Positions 8,939-20,400 of a stretch of DNA of 64,000 nucleotides are shown piece by piece. Below the pieces are notes generated by a model, which had not been told where the DNA came from, did not search any database, and saw only the letters and a list, made by a program, of their open reading frames with translations. This stretch comes from Mesotaenium endlicherianum (lineage: Eukaryota; Streptophyta; Zygnematophyceae; Zygnematales; Mesotaeniaceae). The stretch spans positions 66,831-130,830 of the forward strand of contig WELA01000485.1 in the NCBI GenBank assembly GCA_009602735.1, written 5' to 3'. The number at the start of each line of letters is the position of its first letter. Positions within the stretch are counted from its first letter, which is position 1. The position numbers and the translations under genes are program-made.

Positions 8939-11900
8939 TTGTCACTCTCTATCAAGTCCTTCAAGAATAGAGTAGTGTTTTCCCACATGCAATTGGGCAA
9001 GTACGACGTCATCCTAGGGACACTTTGGTTGACCAAGCACAACCCCCAAGTTGATTGGAGGGACGGTACTATCAAGATCAAGATGGACATCACTTCAAGA
9101 ATCTGTATTTTACGCGCAATCCAGAATATCCAGACTCGAGGCATCAAGAAGCCGCCACACGAGATACTATTGTCTGCCCTCCAACTCAAGAGACTTGTGA
9201 GGAAGGGACACGAGCTTCTTTTGGCCTTGATCACGCCAAAAGACATCAAGAAATACATCGAGAGTCAAGAAGATAGCCCCCTTCTCAAGGAGATACAAGA
9301 AGTCTTAGAGGACTACAGAGAAGTATTCTCCTCGGAATTGCCTAAGGGCTTACCCCCCAAGAGATTCGTAGACCACAAGATAGAGTTGGAGCCCGGAAGC
9401 AAGCCCATCTCTCGGCCTACGTTCAAAATGTCATACACGGAGCTAGACGAAGTCAAGAAGCAAATCAAGGAGCTATTGGAGCACGGTGTCATTTGACCTA
9501 GCAAGTCGCCATTTGGAGCCCCGGTGCTATTTGTCAAGCAGAAGGACGGTACTTTTGAGGATGTGTGTAAACTATCGCGCCCTCAACAAGATCACCATCA
9601 TACCCGCTGCCGCGCATGGATGAGCTCATGGACCGGCTGGTTGGAGCCAAGTACTTCACGAAGATTGACTTACGGAGCGGCTACCACCAGATTCGCATCG
9701 CAGAATCGGACATAGAGAAGACGGCATTCAGGTAAAAATATGGACATTTTGAGTTCATGGTCTTACCATTTGGACTCACCAACGCACCAGCAACTTACAT
9801 AACTATGATAAACACCATATTTCAGCCCATCCTGGACAAATTTGCGGTGGTAATCATTGACGACATTCTCATCTGCAGCAAGACCCTTGAAGAGCATGGA
9901 AGACACGTGAAAGAAGTCTTCAAAATCCTGAAGCAAAACAAGCTATATGCAAAGGAGTCAAAGTGCGAATGTGCCAAACAAGAAGTGGAGTTCCTAGGTC
10001 TCCACGTGACTGCTGATGGCATTAAGATGGACCCCAAGAAGACCACGGTGGTGGAGGAATGGCCAACCCCCATGACCAAGAAAGAACTCCAATCATTCTT
10101 GGAATTTGCCAATTGGTACAGGAGATTCATCCAGAGTTTCTCGCACATAGCAGCCCCTCTCACGTATCTGTTGAAGAAGAACAAGCCATATGTTTGGACC
10201 AAGAAAGAGGAGGAGGCATTCCAACAACTAAAGCAAAGATTGACGACATCCCCGGTGCTCACACTCCCAAGTCCAAATCCAGATTGGCCCTTCCAAGTCA
10301 TCACCAATGCCTCTTCCTATGCAATAGGAGCAATCCGGCTTCAAGACCAAGGCAAGGGACTGCAGCCCATTGCCTACAAGTCAAGGAAGCTAAATCCAGC
10401 CAAGCAAAATTATACGACCACGGAGCGAGAGGCGTTGGCGATTGTACATGCCTTGAAGGTTTGGCGTTGCTACGTTGAAGGACGCAAGGTGCTGGTCACT
10501 ACGGACCACGAGGCGTTGAAGCACCTCCAGACGCAGCTGTATCTCTCACGGAGACAAGCAAGATGGAGTGAATTCTTGCAACAGTACAACATCACGATTC
10601 AGTACCAGCTCGGCAAGACGAACCCGGCTGGGCCCCTCTCAAGACTGCAATTAAATGCAGTGATGACATCCCTGAGTACAGATCTGGAAGCTCAATTTTT
10701 TGCCGCCTATGATGCGGACCCTTATTACACGAATGGCGAGGCAGCCCTTGACCCACACAAGAAGCAAGATGGAAACTATCGGGTGAGACAAGACACGAGA
10801 CAGAGATGCGTGCCTAATTATCAAGAGCTACAACTTTTGCTACTTTGAGAAGCACACGACAACTCACTTGGAGGTCACTTTGGAGTATTAAAGACCACGC
10901 GCGTGCTCGCAAGGACTTATTGTTGGCCAAGAATGTCTAAGCAAGTCAAGGAGTACTGCATGAGCTGCGGCACATGCCAAGGAATCAAACAATTATCACA
11001 AAAGGCGAGAGGACTTCTTCAACCACTACCAATCCCAAAGAGACGGTGGACAGACATCTCCATGGACCTCATCGTGGACTTGCCAGTAACACCGCGCAGC
11101 TACAATGCAATATTAACAGTGGTGGACAGACTTACAAAGATGGCTCATTTCATCCCAACAACGACCAAATTTACAGCATTCCAGTTAGCAAGACTCATCT
11201 TTGACAATATATTTTGATGACATGGCCTGCCATCAAGAATAGTGTTTGATCACGACCCGTGATTCACGAGCCATTTCTGGAAATATCTCTTCAAGAACTT
11301 GGGTACATTGCTGGATAAGTCCACTGCCTACCACCCGCAATCAGATGGACAAACAGAGCGTATGAATCGTACTCTCAAGACCTCTCTAAAGACCTACGTG
11401 TCTACTCTGGAGCAAGACTGGGACATGTACTTGACCCCCTTGGAGTTTGCCTACAACAACACGACGCAGGCCTCTACCCAAGAATCCCCATTCTTCCTCA
11501 ACTATGGCTTCCATCCGACCACGCCGCTGAGCTTCACGGCTGGCCATGATGAAGTACCTGCAGCGGCAAATTTTTTGGAGACATTAGAAGCGGCCCTTGC
11601 AGCAGCCACAAAAGCTCTACAACACACGCAAGGTGCTCAAGCAAAAATGGCAAACAGGGCTAGAAGAGAAATTACATACAAAGTGGGCGACGTAGTGTTA
11701 CTATCATCCAAGAACATTTCCCTTAACAACAAGCCTGTCGGCAGCAAGTTCTCTCCCAAGTATTTGGGACCCTTCAAGATTATCTAGCAAGTCAACCCCG
11801 TTGCTTTCAAGCTAGAACTTCTCCAGACTATGCACATCGACCCCGTATTCCAAGCTTCCCTCTTCAAGCCATATGTGCAACCCGACAACAAGTTCCCAGG

Positions 11901-12111
11901 ACGTGTGACAACCCCACCAGCCCCAACAATAGTGGATGATCATTTGGAGTACGAAGTGGAAGACATAGTGGCTATGAGAAATTTCAGGAGACAGCAGCAA
12001 TACTTGATCAAGTGGAAAGAATATCCAGATTCGGAGAATAGTTAGGTGGCGGCGCACTACCTTGACAAAGTTCAGAGAAAGTTGAAGTGCTTCCATGCCG
12101 CCAACCCCCAT
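8939..12111 (+). pseudogene. A1 Pol, first part (resumes at 20904)
   Basis: Translation in several frames matches the intact A2 Pol from its protease-RT linker (LSIKSFKNRVVFS) to the chromodomain ([17 protein letters not shown]). RT ([19 protein letters not shown]), RNase H ([13 protein letters not shown]) and integrase ([12 protein letters not shown]) are readable. Stops or frameshifts occur at about 9496, 9735, 10848, 11217 and 11787, and a chromodomain Trp is now a stop near 12043. Gag and the protease Asp are absent, because the sequence jumps from just after the PBS to residue ~122 of Pol. The frame is split at 12111 by A2. Confidence 0.85.
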
Positions 12112-12614
12112 TGTAGTAAAACAGGTAGATAAATTACTTAGTAAAACAGAATAGTTTATCTATTCAAGACAAGGATCTTTGAACACAAGTGGTAGCTTCT
12201 TGAAAGAGAGATGGCTTCTTGAAAGTTAATATATTTCTGGATTTTGGCAAGTACAAGAGTGATTCTGGAATGTCTTTCTATGTTCTAGCTCTTGTTTATA
12301 TACTTGCTACATAAGTAATTTCTAGGAAGGTGTATGTTGATGTGTTGGCACCCAACACATCCCAAAACTTGCCACCTCTTTCTAGAATAATGTACACATG
12401 TCCTTTTGACCTAAAAATGGCACATTTGACTTTTGCCACATGGAGTTCTTCTAGGTCTTTCCTCTAACTTCGAAAATGCCTTGGAAGGTTCAAAGGACAT
12501 GAACCAAGTTACTAGAGTACCTATTCACACTTGACTCCACACAATACTACTCCAAATATATTTGAAAACATTAAAATATATGCAAACTAATATATAATAA
12601 CTCAAATCACTACA
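12112..12614 (-). repeat. A2 3' LTR
   Basis: 503 bp, TGTAGTAAAACAG to TCACTACA on the plus strand. Just beyond it, CACCCCCCCAATAG is the complement of the polypurine tract that primes plus-strand DNA synthesis. Confidence 0.9.
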
Positions 12615-12832
12615 TCACCCCCCCAATAGAAAAAGCGACGTCTCGGCGCGTCAAGTCAGGTCTTACACATGTGGAGCAAACTAGTCAACAGTTTCAAGTC
12701 AGATGCCACACATGTGAAGAGGACTAGTCAAAGGCGCCAAGTCAGGTGCTACACATGTAAGGTAGACTAGGCAAGGTCGTAGGTGGTGTGACCTTATTGG
12801 CTAGCCTACTCCTTAACACTAGGTATCCCATC

Positions 12833-12866
12833 GGACCATATATGGTCCTCGGACCATATATGGTCT
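12833..12866. repeat. Two subterminal palindromes in the piggyBac-like element (left)
   Basis: GGACCATATATGGTCC (12833-12848) is a perfect 16-bp palindrome. GGACCATATATGGTCT (12851-12866) follows almost directly. A related copy lies near the right end. They may be transposase-binding repeats. Confidence 0.85.
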
Positions 12867-13103
12867 AGCTAACCCCCATTTTTCAGCGCTGACCTCCAGG
12901 GTGCTACAGTTGACCAACTGGTACAAATTATGGCTCAAACAAACCGTACAGACTTGAACCTTAGGCGAAAAAATGCAAAATGGTCTTCCGATTATTAACG
13001 ACAAAGTTAGAGTGAAAAGAAGGAGGTTCAAAGTTCAGGTTCACAACAAAATTTCAAGTGAAAAGTCTGTCATACCCGAGGTTACTAAAGAGCTCTTAGA
13101 GCC

Positions 13104-13619
13104 ATGACTTCTTCTTCAAATGCGCCAAAAATAGTTGTGGGTGGTAAATTACTCATCCCTGCCACCTTCTGGGGAGATGCATGGGCGAAAAAGACATTTG
13201 GACAGTATTACATAGAGTTTTTCTTAGTTGGAATTGTGAGAAAAGAGGTTGTGAGGACTAAAAAGGAAAACTTATGGCTCATAGAAGTGTTGTATGACAA
13301 AGAAAAGAAGCAATGGGAGGCATGGCAGGTCCGGCAGTACCTATCTACAGTGCCTGAAGAGTCCTGGTTTTATTTCGAGCCGCATGTAGTTCGTTTTGGC
13401 TTGGTTTCCTCAAGGGCCTTTTTGCTTTCAAATTCGAGGGAGAATGAGGGTCACAGTCTAATTTCGTCCTCCCAAGATCCAAATGATGACCCACAGCCAA
13501 GGTTTAGTGATGGTGAGGAGGGTAAGGAGGATGAGGAGGAAGAGGAGGAGGAGGAGGAGGAGGAGGAGGATATTATGAGGAAGAGGGGCAGGCCTGACAC
13601 CGAAGAGGTAAGCAGCTGA
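13104..13619 (+). CDS. piggyBac-like ORF, N-terminal part, function unclear
   Basis: 171 residues starting at a true ATG. The first ~110 residues are globular-looking (VGGKLLIPATFWGD, WEAWQVRQYLS). The end is an almost pure Glu run encoded by (GAG/GGA)n, followed by KRGRPDTEE, which resembles an AT-hook core. I do not recognise the globular part. Its place inside the TTAA element, ahead of the transposase C-terminus, suggests it is the N-terminal region of the transposase or an accessory ORF. It is not linked in frame to the downstream remnant. Confidence 0.5.
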   Translation: MTSSSNAPKIVVGGKLLIPATFWGDAWAKKTFGQYYIEFFLVGIVRKEVVRTKKENLWLIEVLYDKEKKQWEAWQVRQYLSTVPEESWFYFEPHVVRFGLVSSRAFLLSNSRENEGHSLISSSQDPNDDPQPRFSDGEEGKEDEEEEEEEEEEEEDIMRKRGRPDTEEVSS

Positions 13620-13716
13620 TGCTCATTGTTCCTACTGTTAAAAATGAGAAAAGGAAGAGGAGGAGAAGAGCAACTCCTCCATAACCATAAACTCTTTAAC
13701 CATAACTTCTCCAAAC

Positions 13717-14248
13717 ATTGTGGTGCACTACAAAACACACAAAGACGCTGTTGATCAATTTTACAAGCTCTGTGTGAGAGATAAGTTCTTTTGTCGAGAC
13801 TTCTGGTGTGAGCTTAAAGTGGTGGCACAAACTATATTGGGGTCTAATTGACGCTGCCCTGGCCGATGCCTACATCCTCTACAACCTGGCCCATCCTGAG
13901 AGTGACACGTATCCCTTCATGTTAGATGTTGTAGCGGAGATGACAGACTTCCATGATCCACATAAGGGGAGGCGCTTTCGCTGGAGTGCGGGCAAGGCTG
14001 GGATTGACAGGTTCCTAGGGAGACACTTCCCTAAGCACCTTTCAAGAGGCTCTAGACCAGGATGTGTAGTGTGCAAGAGCAAGTTGTATGACCTAGGCCA
14101 TGAGAAGAGTAAGGTGAGGCCTAGCTATTGGTGCGCAACGTGTGGAGTAGCGCTTTGCCCCGCGCCTTGCTTTGAGGAGTACCATACCAACAGGCACATA
14201 GCACATGTAGATAGTGGCCCCTACAAGCTGAGTAGCAGTAAGAAGTAG
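13717..14248 (+). pseudogene. piggyBac transposase, C-terminal remnant
   Basis: VVHYKTHKDAVDQFYKL resembles the block holding the third catalytic Asp of piggyBac transposases (GVD motif). A frameshift near 13800 leads to LKWWHKLYWGLIDAALADA then YILYN, the conserved WW..L.F.L.D...VNAYILY block. A cysteine-rich domain follows (CVVC, YWCATCGVALCPAPC, YH), the zinc-binding end of the family that contacts terminal repeats. The region with the first two catalytic Asps is missing between 13620 and 13716, so the protein is dead. Confidence 0.75.
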
Positions 14249-14891
14249 GATTGTAGAGCAAAGGAATTGCAACCGAAACATATATGAAAGACATTGTGCT
14301 CCATATACAATTCAGCTTCATGTGTGCAAAGCTGTCAATTCTGCAACATTTTGCAACTAATAATGCATTTTTTAATCATTTTAATTCATTATTTTGTATA
14401 TAAATATTTTTTTGTAAGTAAAGTAAGATTTTACTTTCAAGCTCCACTTTACAGATTACTATTTGCATGTGTAAAGAATAAATTATGAATTATTAACTGT
14501 GATGCTTTGGTGCATGAGGCACTAAAAAGTACGAAAAATACCCGGACCCCATATGGTCCACTAAGTACAGAGTGTGCCTCCACAAAGCTACTGATTAGAA
14601 TGAAGTGAAATCTGTTTCATATGATAGGTAAGACACATGCCTACCCCAGATTAAATCAACAACTACTGGTCCAAATCCAAATTCATAGTGTGTGAGGGTA
14701 AAGTTGGCCCTATTTGCTCGTTTCTTGTTACCGTGCGCACCTTGTACGGAAAGTACACCTTACCTTTCCGAAAATTGCGGGCCACATGGCCAGTGCAATA
14801 CTTTGTGATGTAAGCTCTCTAATGGTCTATCACACATAGTCAAAGCTTCAGTGGTTACTTCAATATAGTGTGACTTAGGGGGTGCATTATT

Positions 14892-14907
14892 GGACCATAT
14901 ATGGTCT
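14892..14907. repeat. Subterminal palindrome in the piggyBac-like element (right)
   Basis: GGACCATATATGGTCT matches the left copies and lies 20 bp inside the right end. A weaker form, GGACCCCATATGGTCC, occurs at 14544-14559. Confidence 0.8.
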
Positions 14908-15495
14908 TTTCCTTGGGAGACCTAGTGTTAATGATAAAGAAAATTGTACAAGTTGGCCCAGAATCTGCCACAAATTCAAAAATTCATAGCGGCCACAAAA
15001 CTGCTCTAAATCTAAAAATTTGAAAGCCAGACGGACCGCGTCGGAGAACTCTACCGGGTCATCAAATTTGAGAGCATTCTCATTTCTGGAGTGTCGTTGA
15101 GAGCTGAGAGAGTAGGCACTCCAAATCTGTGCAGAAACTTCTGAAAATCATAAGTCCTTCTATACTTCTTCAAATTCTGCAAACTAAGTGTCAAACTGGG
15201 CGCTGTAAGATGTTCTACCAGCGTCTTGAGTTTTAGAGCATTCCAAGTTCAGGGGAGGGCACAATGTCAAAAGGCATATTCTGCCCTAACAATGCCAGCA
15301 GCCTGACCCCCTTCTATTTAGAGCATCATATCTCTCTCACCAGTGCTCCAAATTGAGCAAACTTGGACTCTAAATGACCGGCTACTCATGGACTACAGTC
15401 AGGTAACTTTTCAGCATTTATTATGCAGAGACCTATCACCAGTAGCAGTTTTAGTTTTCTGTCCAGAAACTGCAAGAAGAGAAGAGTGTCTAATG

Positions 15496-18400
15496 TCAAT
15501 TTTTCCTCTTTCTTGTTCTTGCAGGCTGCCTCCAAGGGGTCTTCTGCTGCTTCTTGATGGTGGCAGGCTGCCTCCCTGAAGTCTTCGGGCTTGTAGTAGA
15601 GGGACTTGGGGCTGGTCCAAGATGGGGGTTGGCGGCATGGAAGCGCTTCAACTTTCTCTGAACTTTGTCAAGGTAGTGCGCCGCCACCCAACTATTCTCC
15701 GAATCTGGATATCCTTTCCACTTGATCAAGTATTGCTGCTGTCTCCTGAAATTTCTCATAGCCACTATGTCTTCCACTTCGTACTCCAAATGATCATCCA
15801 CTATTGTTGGGGCTGGTGGGGTTGTCACACGTCCTGGGAACTTGTTGTCGGGTTGCACATATGGCTTGAAGAGGGAAGCGTGGAATACGGGGTCGATGTG
15901 CATAGTCTGGGGAAGTTCTAGCTTGAAAGCAACGGGGTTGACTTGCTGGATAATCTTGAAGGGTCCCAAATACTTGGGAGAGAACTTGCTGCCGGCAGGC
16001 CTGTTGTTCAGGGAAATGTTCTTGGATGATAGTAACACGTTGTCACCCACTCTGTACGTAATTTCTCTTCTGGATCTGTTCGCCACTCTTGCTTGAGCAT
16101 CTTGCGCGTGTTGTAGAGCTTTCTTCGCTGCTGTAAGGGCTGCTTCTAATGTCTCCATAAAATCTGTGGCTGCAGGTACTTCATCATGGCCAGCCGTGAA
16201 GCTCAGTGGCGTGGTCGGATGGAAGCCATAGTTGAGGAAGAATGGGGACTCTTGGGTAGAGGCCTGCGTAGTGTTGTTGTAGGCAAACTCGAGGGGGGTC
16301 AAGTACATGTCCCAGTCTTGCTCGAGGGTAGACACGTAGGCCTTTAGAGAGGTCTTTAGGGTACGATTCATACGCTCGGTTTGCCCATCTGATTGTGGGT
16401 GGTAGGCAGTAGACATATCCAGCGATGTACCCAAGTTCTTGAAGAGATTTTTCCAGAAATGGCTTGTGAATCTTGGATCTCTATCTGACACAATTCTTGA
16501 TGGTAGTCCATGGAGTCGGAAGATGTTGTCAAAGATGAGTCTTGCAAGTTGTGGTGCTGTAGCCTTAGTCGTCGTGGGAATAAAATGAGCCATCTTGGTA
16601 AGTCTGTCCACCACCGTGAGTATTGCATTATGGCCTCGAGGTGTCACGGGCAAGTCCACGATAAGGTCCATTGAGATGTCCGTCCATTGTCTTTCGGGGA
16701 TTGGTAGTGGTTGGAGGAGTCCTCCCGCCTTTTGCGATGATGGCTTGATTCTTTGGCATGTGTCACAGCTCCTGCAGTACTCCTTGACTTGCTTAGACAT
16801 GCCTGGCCAACAATAAGTCCTAGCTAGAACGCCCGTGGTCCTTAGGATTCCAAAGTGTCCTCCAAGAGGGTTGTCGTGTGCTTCTCGTAGAAGCAAGAGC
16901 CGGAGGTCTAAGTCATTAGGAACACATCTCTGGCCCGTATCTTGCCTCACCCAATAATTGCCTTCTTGCTTCTTAAATGGGTCCAAGGCTGCTTCTCCGT
17001 TCTTGTAGTAAGGGTCTCTTTCATAGGCGGCTGAAAATCGAGCTTCCAGATCTGTCTTCAGGGATACCATCACTGCATTTAATTGCAGTCTTGAGAGGGG
17101 GTCAGCCGGGTTTGTCTTGCCGGGCTGGTACAGAATCGTGATGTTGTATTGTTGCAAGTATCCGCTCCATCTTGCTTGTCTCCTTGAGAGATACGGCTGC
17201 GTTTGGAGGTGCTTTAACGCCTCGTGGTCCGTGGTGACCAGTACTTTGCGTCCTTCAACGTAGCAGCGCCAAACCTTCAAGGCATGTACAATCGCCAATG
17301 CCTCTCGCTCCGTGGTTGTATAATTTTGCTCGGCTGGATTTAGCTTCCTTGACTCGTAGGCGATGGGCTGCAGTCCCTTGCCTTGGTCTTGAAGCAGGAT
17401 TGCTCCTATTGCATAGGAAGATGCATCGGTGATGACGTGGAAGGGCCAATCTGGGTTTGGACTTGGGAGTGTGAGCACCGGGGATGTGGTCAATCTTCGC
17501 TTTAACTCTTGAAATGCCTCTTCCTCTTTCTCGGTCCATGTATATAGCCTGTCCTTCTTGAGTAGATCTGTCAGGGGGGCTGCTATGTGCGAGAAGCCTT
17601 GGATGAATTTTCTGTACCAATTGGCAAATCCCAAGAATGACTGGAGTTCTTTCTTGGTCGTGGGGGTTGGCCATTCCTCCACCACCGTGGTCTTCTTGGG
17701 GTCCATCTTGATGCCATCAGCAGTCACGTGGAGACCTAGGAACTCCACTTCTTGTTTGGCAAACTCGCACTTTGACTCCTTCGCAAATAGCTTGTTTTGC
17801 TTCAATACTTCAAGGACTTCTTTCAAGTGTCTCGCATGCTCTTCAAGGGTCTTGCTGTAGATAAGGATGTCATCGATGAATACCACCACAAATCTGTCCA
17901 ACATGGGCTGAAATATGGTGTTCATCATAGTCATGAAAGTTGCTGGCGCGTTGGTGAGTCCAAATGGCAGGACCATGAACTCAAAATGTCCATATCTTGT
18001 CCTGAATGCCGTCTTCTCTATGTCCGGTTCTGCGATGCGAATCTGGTGGTAGCCGCTCCGTAAGTCAATCTTCGTGAAGTACTTGGCTCCAACCAGCCGG
18101 TCCATGAGCTCATCCATGCGCGGCAGCGGGTATCGATTCTTGATGGTGATCTTGTTGAGGGCGCGATAGTCCACACACATCCTCAAGGTACCATCTTTCT
18201 TCTTGACAAATAGCACCGGGGCTCCAAATGGCGACTTGCTAGGTCGAATGAAGCCATGCTCCAGTAGCTCCTTGATTTGCTTCTTGACTTCGTCTAGCTC
18301 CGTGTATGACATTTTGAACGTAGGCCGAGAGATGGGCTTGCTTCCGGGCTCCAACTCTATCTTGTGGTCTACGAATCTTTTGGGGGGTAGGCCCTTGGGC

Positions 18401-19161
18401 AATTCCGGGGAGAACACTTCTTTGTAGTCCTCTAAGACTTCTTGTATCTCCTTGGGAACGGGGCTGCCTTCTTGACTCTCGATGTCTTTCTTGATGTCTT
18501 TTGGCGTGATCAAGGCCAAAAGAAGCTCGTGTCCCTTCCTCACAAGTCTCTTGAGTTGGAGGGCGGACAATAGTATCTCGTGTGCCGGCTTCTGGATGTC
18601 TTGGGTCTGGATATTCTGGATTGCGCGCAAAATACAGATTCTTGAAGTGATGTCATTCTTGATCTTGATAGTACCGGTCCTCCAATCAACTTGGGGGTTG
18701 TGCTTGGTCAACCAAGGCGTCCCTAGGATGACGTCGTACTTGCCCAATTGCATGGGGGAGAACACTACTCTATCCTTGAAGGACTTGATAGAGAGTGCCA
18801 AGGGGTACGTCTTCTTGGAAGGGGTAGTATAGGAGAATCCATCGGGCATCATAATCTCCTCGTCGTGGTCAAGAGTTCGCATAGTAATACCGTGCTTGGT
18901 GGCAAAATCTGCAGCAATGAAGTTGCCTTGAGCTCCGCTATCCACCAAGATGTGGACCTTCTCTCCTCCAAGGTAACCTCTCAAACTCATTGGGGCTGGA
19001 ACGTCGTCTTCAACGGGGGTCTCCACCTCACTTGGCGTGTTGCCTTCTCGTGAAGTGGGTCTTGGGGTGGTAGGCTCCTGGCCTACCGGCGCTGTCCGTT
19101 TTTTGACAACTTTTTGGGGCATGAAAGTGCACGATGGTTCTTCTCCTTGCAATAGAAGCAT
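15496..19161 (-). CDS. A2 Pol polyprotein (protease-RT-RNase H-integrase-chromodomain)
   Basis: The 1221-residue frame is intact. Protease has DSG at residues 74-76. RT spans about 270-480 with [11 protein letters not shown] and catalytic FIDD at 428-431. RNase H covers about 575-695 (ITDAS, TEREAL, TTDHEAL). The integrase zinc finger uses H762, H769, C799 and C802, and its DDE triad is D832, D893 and E929. A chromodomain, [14 protein letters not shown] to [11 protein letters not shown], lies around 1120-1170. The listed ATG lies inside the gag overlap; the real product is probably a Gag-Pol fusion made by a -1 frameshift at 19098-19104. All key catalytic residues are present. Confidence 0.93.
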   Translation of the reverse strand: MLLLQGEEPSCTFMPQKVVKKRTAPVGQEPTTPRPTSREGNTPSEVETPVEDDVPAPMSLRGYLGGEKVHILVDSGAQGNFIAADFATKHGITMRTLDHDEEIMMPDGFSYTTPSKKTYPLALSIKSFKDRVVFSPMQLGKYDVILGTPWLTKHNPQVDWRTGTIKIKNDITSRICILRAIQNIQTQDIQKPAHEILLSALQLKRLVRKGHELLLALITPKDIKKDIESQEGSPVPKEIQEVLEDYKEVFSPELPKGLPPKRFVDHKIELEPGSKPISRPTFKMSYTELDEVKKQIKELLEHGFIRPSKSPFGAPVLFVKKKDGTLRMCVDYRALNKITIKNRYPLPRMDELMDRLVGAKYFTKIDLRSGYHQIRIAEPDIEKTAFRTRYGHFEFMVLPFGLTNAPATFMTMMNTIFQPMLDRFVVVFIDDILIYSKTLEEHARHLKEVLEVLKQNKLFAKESKCEFAKQEVEFLGLHVTADGIKMDPKKTTVVEEWPTPTTKKELQSFLGFANWYRKFIQGFSHIAAPLTDLLKKDRLYTWTEKEEEAFQELKRRLTTSPVLTLPSPNPDWPFHVITDASSYAIGAILLQDQGKGLQPIAYESRKLNPAEQNYTTTEREALAIVHALKVWRCYVEGRKVLVTTDHEALKHLQTQPYLSRRQARWSGYLQQYNITILYQPGKTNPADPLSRLQLNAVMVSLKTDLEARFSAAYERDPYYKNGEAALDPFKKQEGNYWVRQDTGQRCVPNDLDLRLLLLREAHDNPLGGHFGILRTTGVLARTYCWPGMSKQVKEYCRSCDTCQRIKPSSQKAGGLLQPLPIPERQWTDISMDLIVDLPVTPRGHNAILTVVDRLTKMAHFIPTTTKATAPQLARLIFDNIFRLHGLPSRIVSDRDPRFTSHFWKNLFKNLGTSLDMSTAYHPQSDGQTERMNRTLKTSLKAYVSTLEQDWDMYLTPLEFAYNNTTQASTQESPFFLNYGFHPTTPLSFTAGHDEVPAATDFMETLEAALTAAKKALQHAQDAQARVANRSRREITYRVGDNVLLSSKNISLNNRPAGSKFSPKYLGPFKIIQQVNPVAFKLELPQTMHIDPVFHASLFKPYVQPDNKFPGRVTTPPAPTIVDDHLEYEVEDIVAMRNFRRQQQYLIKWKGYPDSENSWVAAHYLDKVQRKLKRFHAANPHLGPAPSPSTTSPKTSGRQPATIKKQQKTPWRQPARTRKRKN
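19069..19104 (-). promoter_or_regulatory. Predicted -1 ribosomal frameshift element between A2 gag and pol
   Basis: On the minus strand the gag codons TCA AAA AAC contain the heptamer A AAA AAC (19104-19098), a classic X XXY YYZ slippery site. Ten bases later GGTAGGC, loop CAGGA and GCCTACC form a perfect 7-bp hairpin (19087-19069). The gag stop TAG lies in the stem. After slippage the frame reads [10 protein letters not shown], exactly the Pol frame. The same element is in A3. Confidence 0.85.
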
Positions 19162-20363
19162 AGTCTAGCCGTCATGAGAGCTTCTTTTTCAGCCGGGGAG
19201 AGTCTTGCTTTCACTCCTTGCTGGTTTCTTGCATCATAAGTGTCATTGGAGGGTCTTCCACTCTTCCGAGCAGCCGCGGGGTCCCTTTTGATAACTCCAA
19301 TTTCCATGGGTGTGGGTCCAGATTCGGATGTGGAAGGGGCTGCGTACACCCGCGTCGTCGGTACCCGTGAAGATGAAGGCACGGAGTGCTTGAAATCCAA
19401 GGTATCCACCTTTTGGGCCACTTCAATGATCTTTGAGAAGTCCGTCAAGTCGCGTAATTCCACTTCCTTTGCCACCTTGGGTTTGAGGCCAAAGATGTAG
19501 CGGTCAATCTTCTCCTCGAGAGACATGTTGGGGATCTCAAGAGTGAGGGCGTGAAATCTGGATGTATACTCTTGAACGGACGTCGTTTGCTTGAGATGGT
19601 GGAGCTTTCCTCGGGCAATCTTCTCCGCATTGATGGGCATGAATTGCTTCTTGAGGGCCTCACGAAAATCTGCCCATCTTGCATATGATGGTGGGGGCTC
19701 TTGGCCGAGCATGGGGTGCGCCATAGCTTGATATATAGCCGCTTGATAGTTACGCCACCATGATGTTGCTGCTCCTCTAAGTAAGGTAACGACATAGGGA
19801 ACGTAGTCCTCCTCGGGTACTTCAAGGAATGCGAGGTACGTCTCCACTTGGTAGAGCCATAATTTCAGGTTGGCACCTTTCCCGGGGTTGAAAGTGTCGG
19901 GTTTGCCGGGCTTGATGAGTTTCCTTGCTCTCGTTGGCTCTTGTGGAGGCGCTTGAGCCGGGGCTGGATTTTGAGCATTGCTCGCAATAGGGGCAACCAT
20001 GGCAGCCATAGCTTCTCTTGACGCTTGCACGGTTGCTTCATAGGTGGCCAAGCCCACTTGGTTGTGGACGGTCATTAGGAAGGCTGCCCACTCATTTGCG
20101 GGAACTCCTTGTGGTGGGGTCAACTTTGCTATAGCGGCTGCCACGGGATTTGACGGTGCTCCTCCTTGTGGTGCTTCTTGTTGTTGCAGATTTCCTTGAG
20201 TAGGCTCTCCCTTCGACGCTGGAGGAGGGTGTGCTCCTCCTTGTGGTGCTTCTTGTTGTTGCAGATTTTCTTGAGTGGGCTCTCCCATCGGCGCTGGAGG
20301 AGGGTGTCTTGGAGAGGAAGGGCTTCCTTCGAAAGCTTGCTGTTGGTCTTGAGGATCGGCCAT
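19083..20363 (-). CDS. A2 Gag
   Basis: 426 residues. The Gln/Pro-rich N-terminus contains two near-repeats ([17 protein letters not shown]). A retrotrans-gag capsid-like region covers about 140-340 ([53 protein letters not shown]). One zinc knuckle, [14 protein letters not shown], occupies 402-415. The Gly usually before the knuckle His is Asn here but Gly in A3. The ATG lies 25 bases downstream of the primer-binding site. The product would form the particle and bind element RNA. Confidence 0.93.
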   Translation of the reverse strand: MADPQDQQQAFEGSPSSPRHPPPAPMGEPTQENLQQQEAPQGGAHPPPASKGEPTQGNLQQQEAPQGGAPSNPVAAAIAKLTPPQGVPANEWAAFLMTVHNQVGLATYEATVQASREAMAAMVAPIASNAQNPAPAQAPPQEPTRARKLIKPGKPDTFNPGKGANLKLWLYQVETYLAFLEVPEEDYVPYVVTLLRGAATSWWRNYQAAIYQAMAHPMLGQEPPPSYARWADFREALKKQFMPINAEKIARGKLHHLKQTTSVQEYTSRFHALTLEIPNMSLEEKIDRYIFGLKPKVAKEVELRDLTDFSKIIEVAQKVDTLDFKHSVPSSSRVPTTRVYAAPSTSESGPTPMEIGVIKRDPAAARKSGRPSNDTYDARNQQGVKARLSPAEKEALMTARLCFYCKEKNHRALSCPKKLSKNGQRR

Positions 20364-20387
20364 CTTCTTGTGCTACCAAAGTGCCTA

Positions 20388-20399
20388 GCTCCGATACCA
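20388..20399 (-). other. A2 primer-binding site
   Basis: Minus strand TGGTATCGGAGC lies one base after the 5' LTR and matches the initiator tRNA-Met 3' end with one mismatch. Confidence 0.85.
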
Positions 20400-20400
20400 C

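Larger units (their letters stand above)
12817..14927 (+). mobile_element. piggyBac-like DNA transposon at TTAA
   Basis: The element is flanked by TTAA (12813-12816 and 14928-14931). Its 13-bp terminal inverted repeats are CACTAGGTATCCC on the left and, read inward, CACTAGGTCTCCC on the right. The A3 copy of the host element has the undisturbed site with a single TTAA at 41241-41244 and identical flanks, which proves insertion. TTAA targeting plus the C-terminal transposase remnant identify piggyBac. It is internally deleted and cannot move on its own. Confidence 0.93.

Noticed and set aside
12833-12866. Palindromes considered as a CRISPR-like or terminator array
   Set aside because: Eukaryotic context, only two to three copies, and their position inside transposon ends explains them better.
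15622-19053. Many plus-strand frames opposite A2 pol (and the same opposite A3)
   Set aside because: Antisense shadows of the intact pol and gag frames; they repeat exactly in both copies because the elements are near identical.
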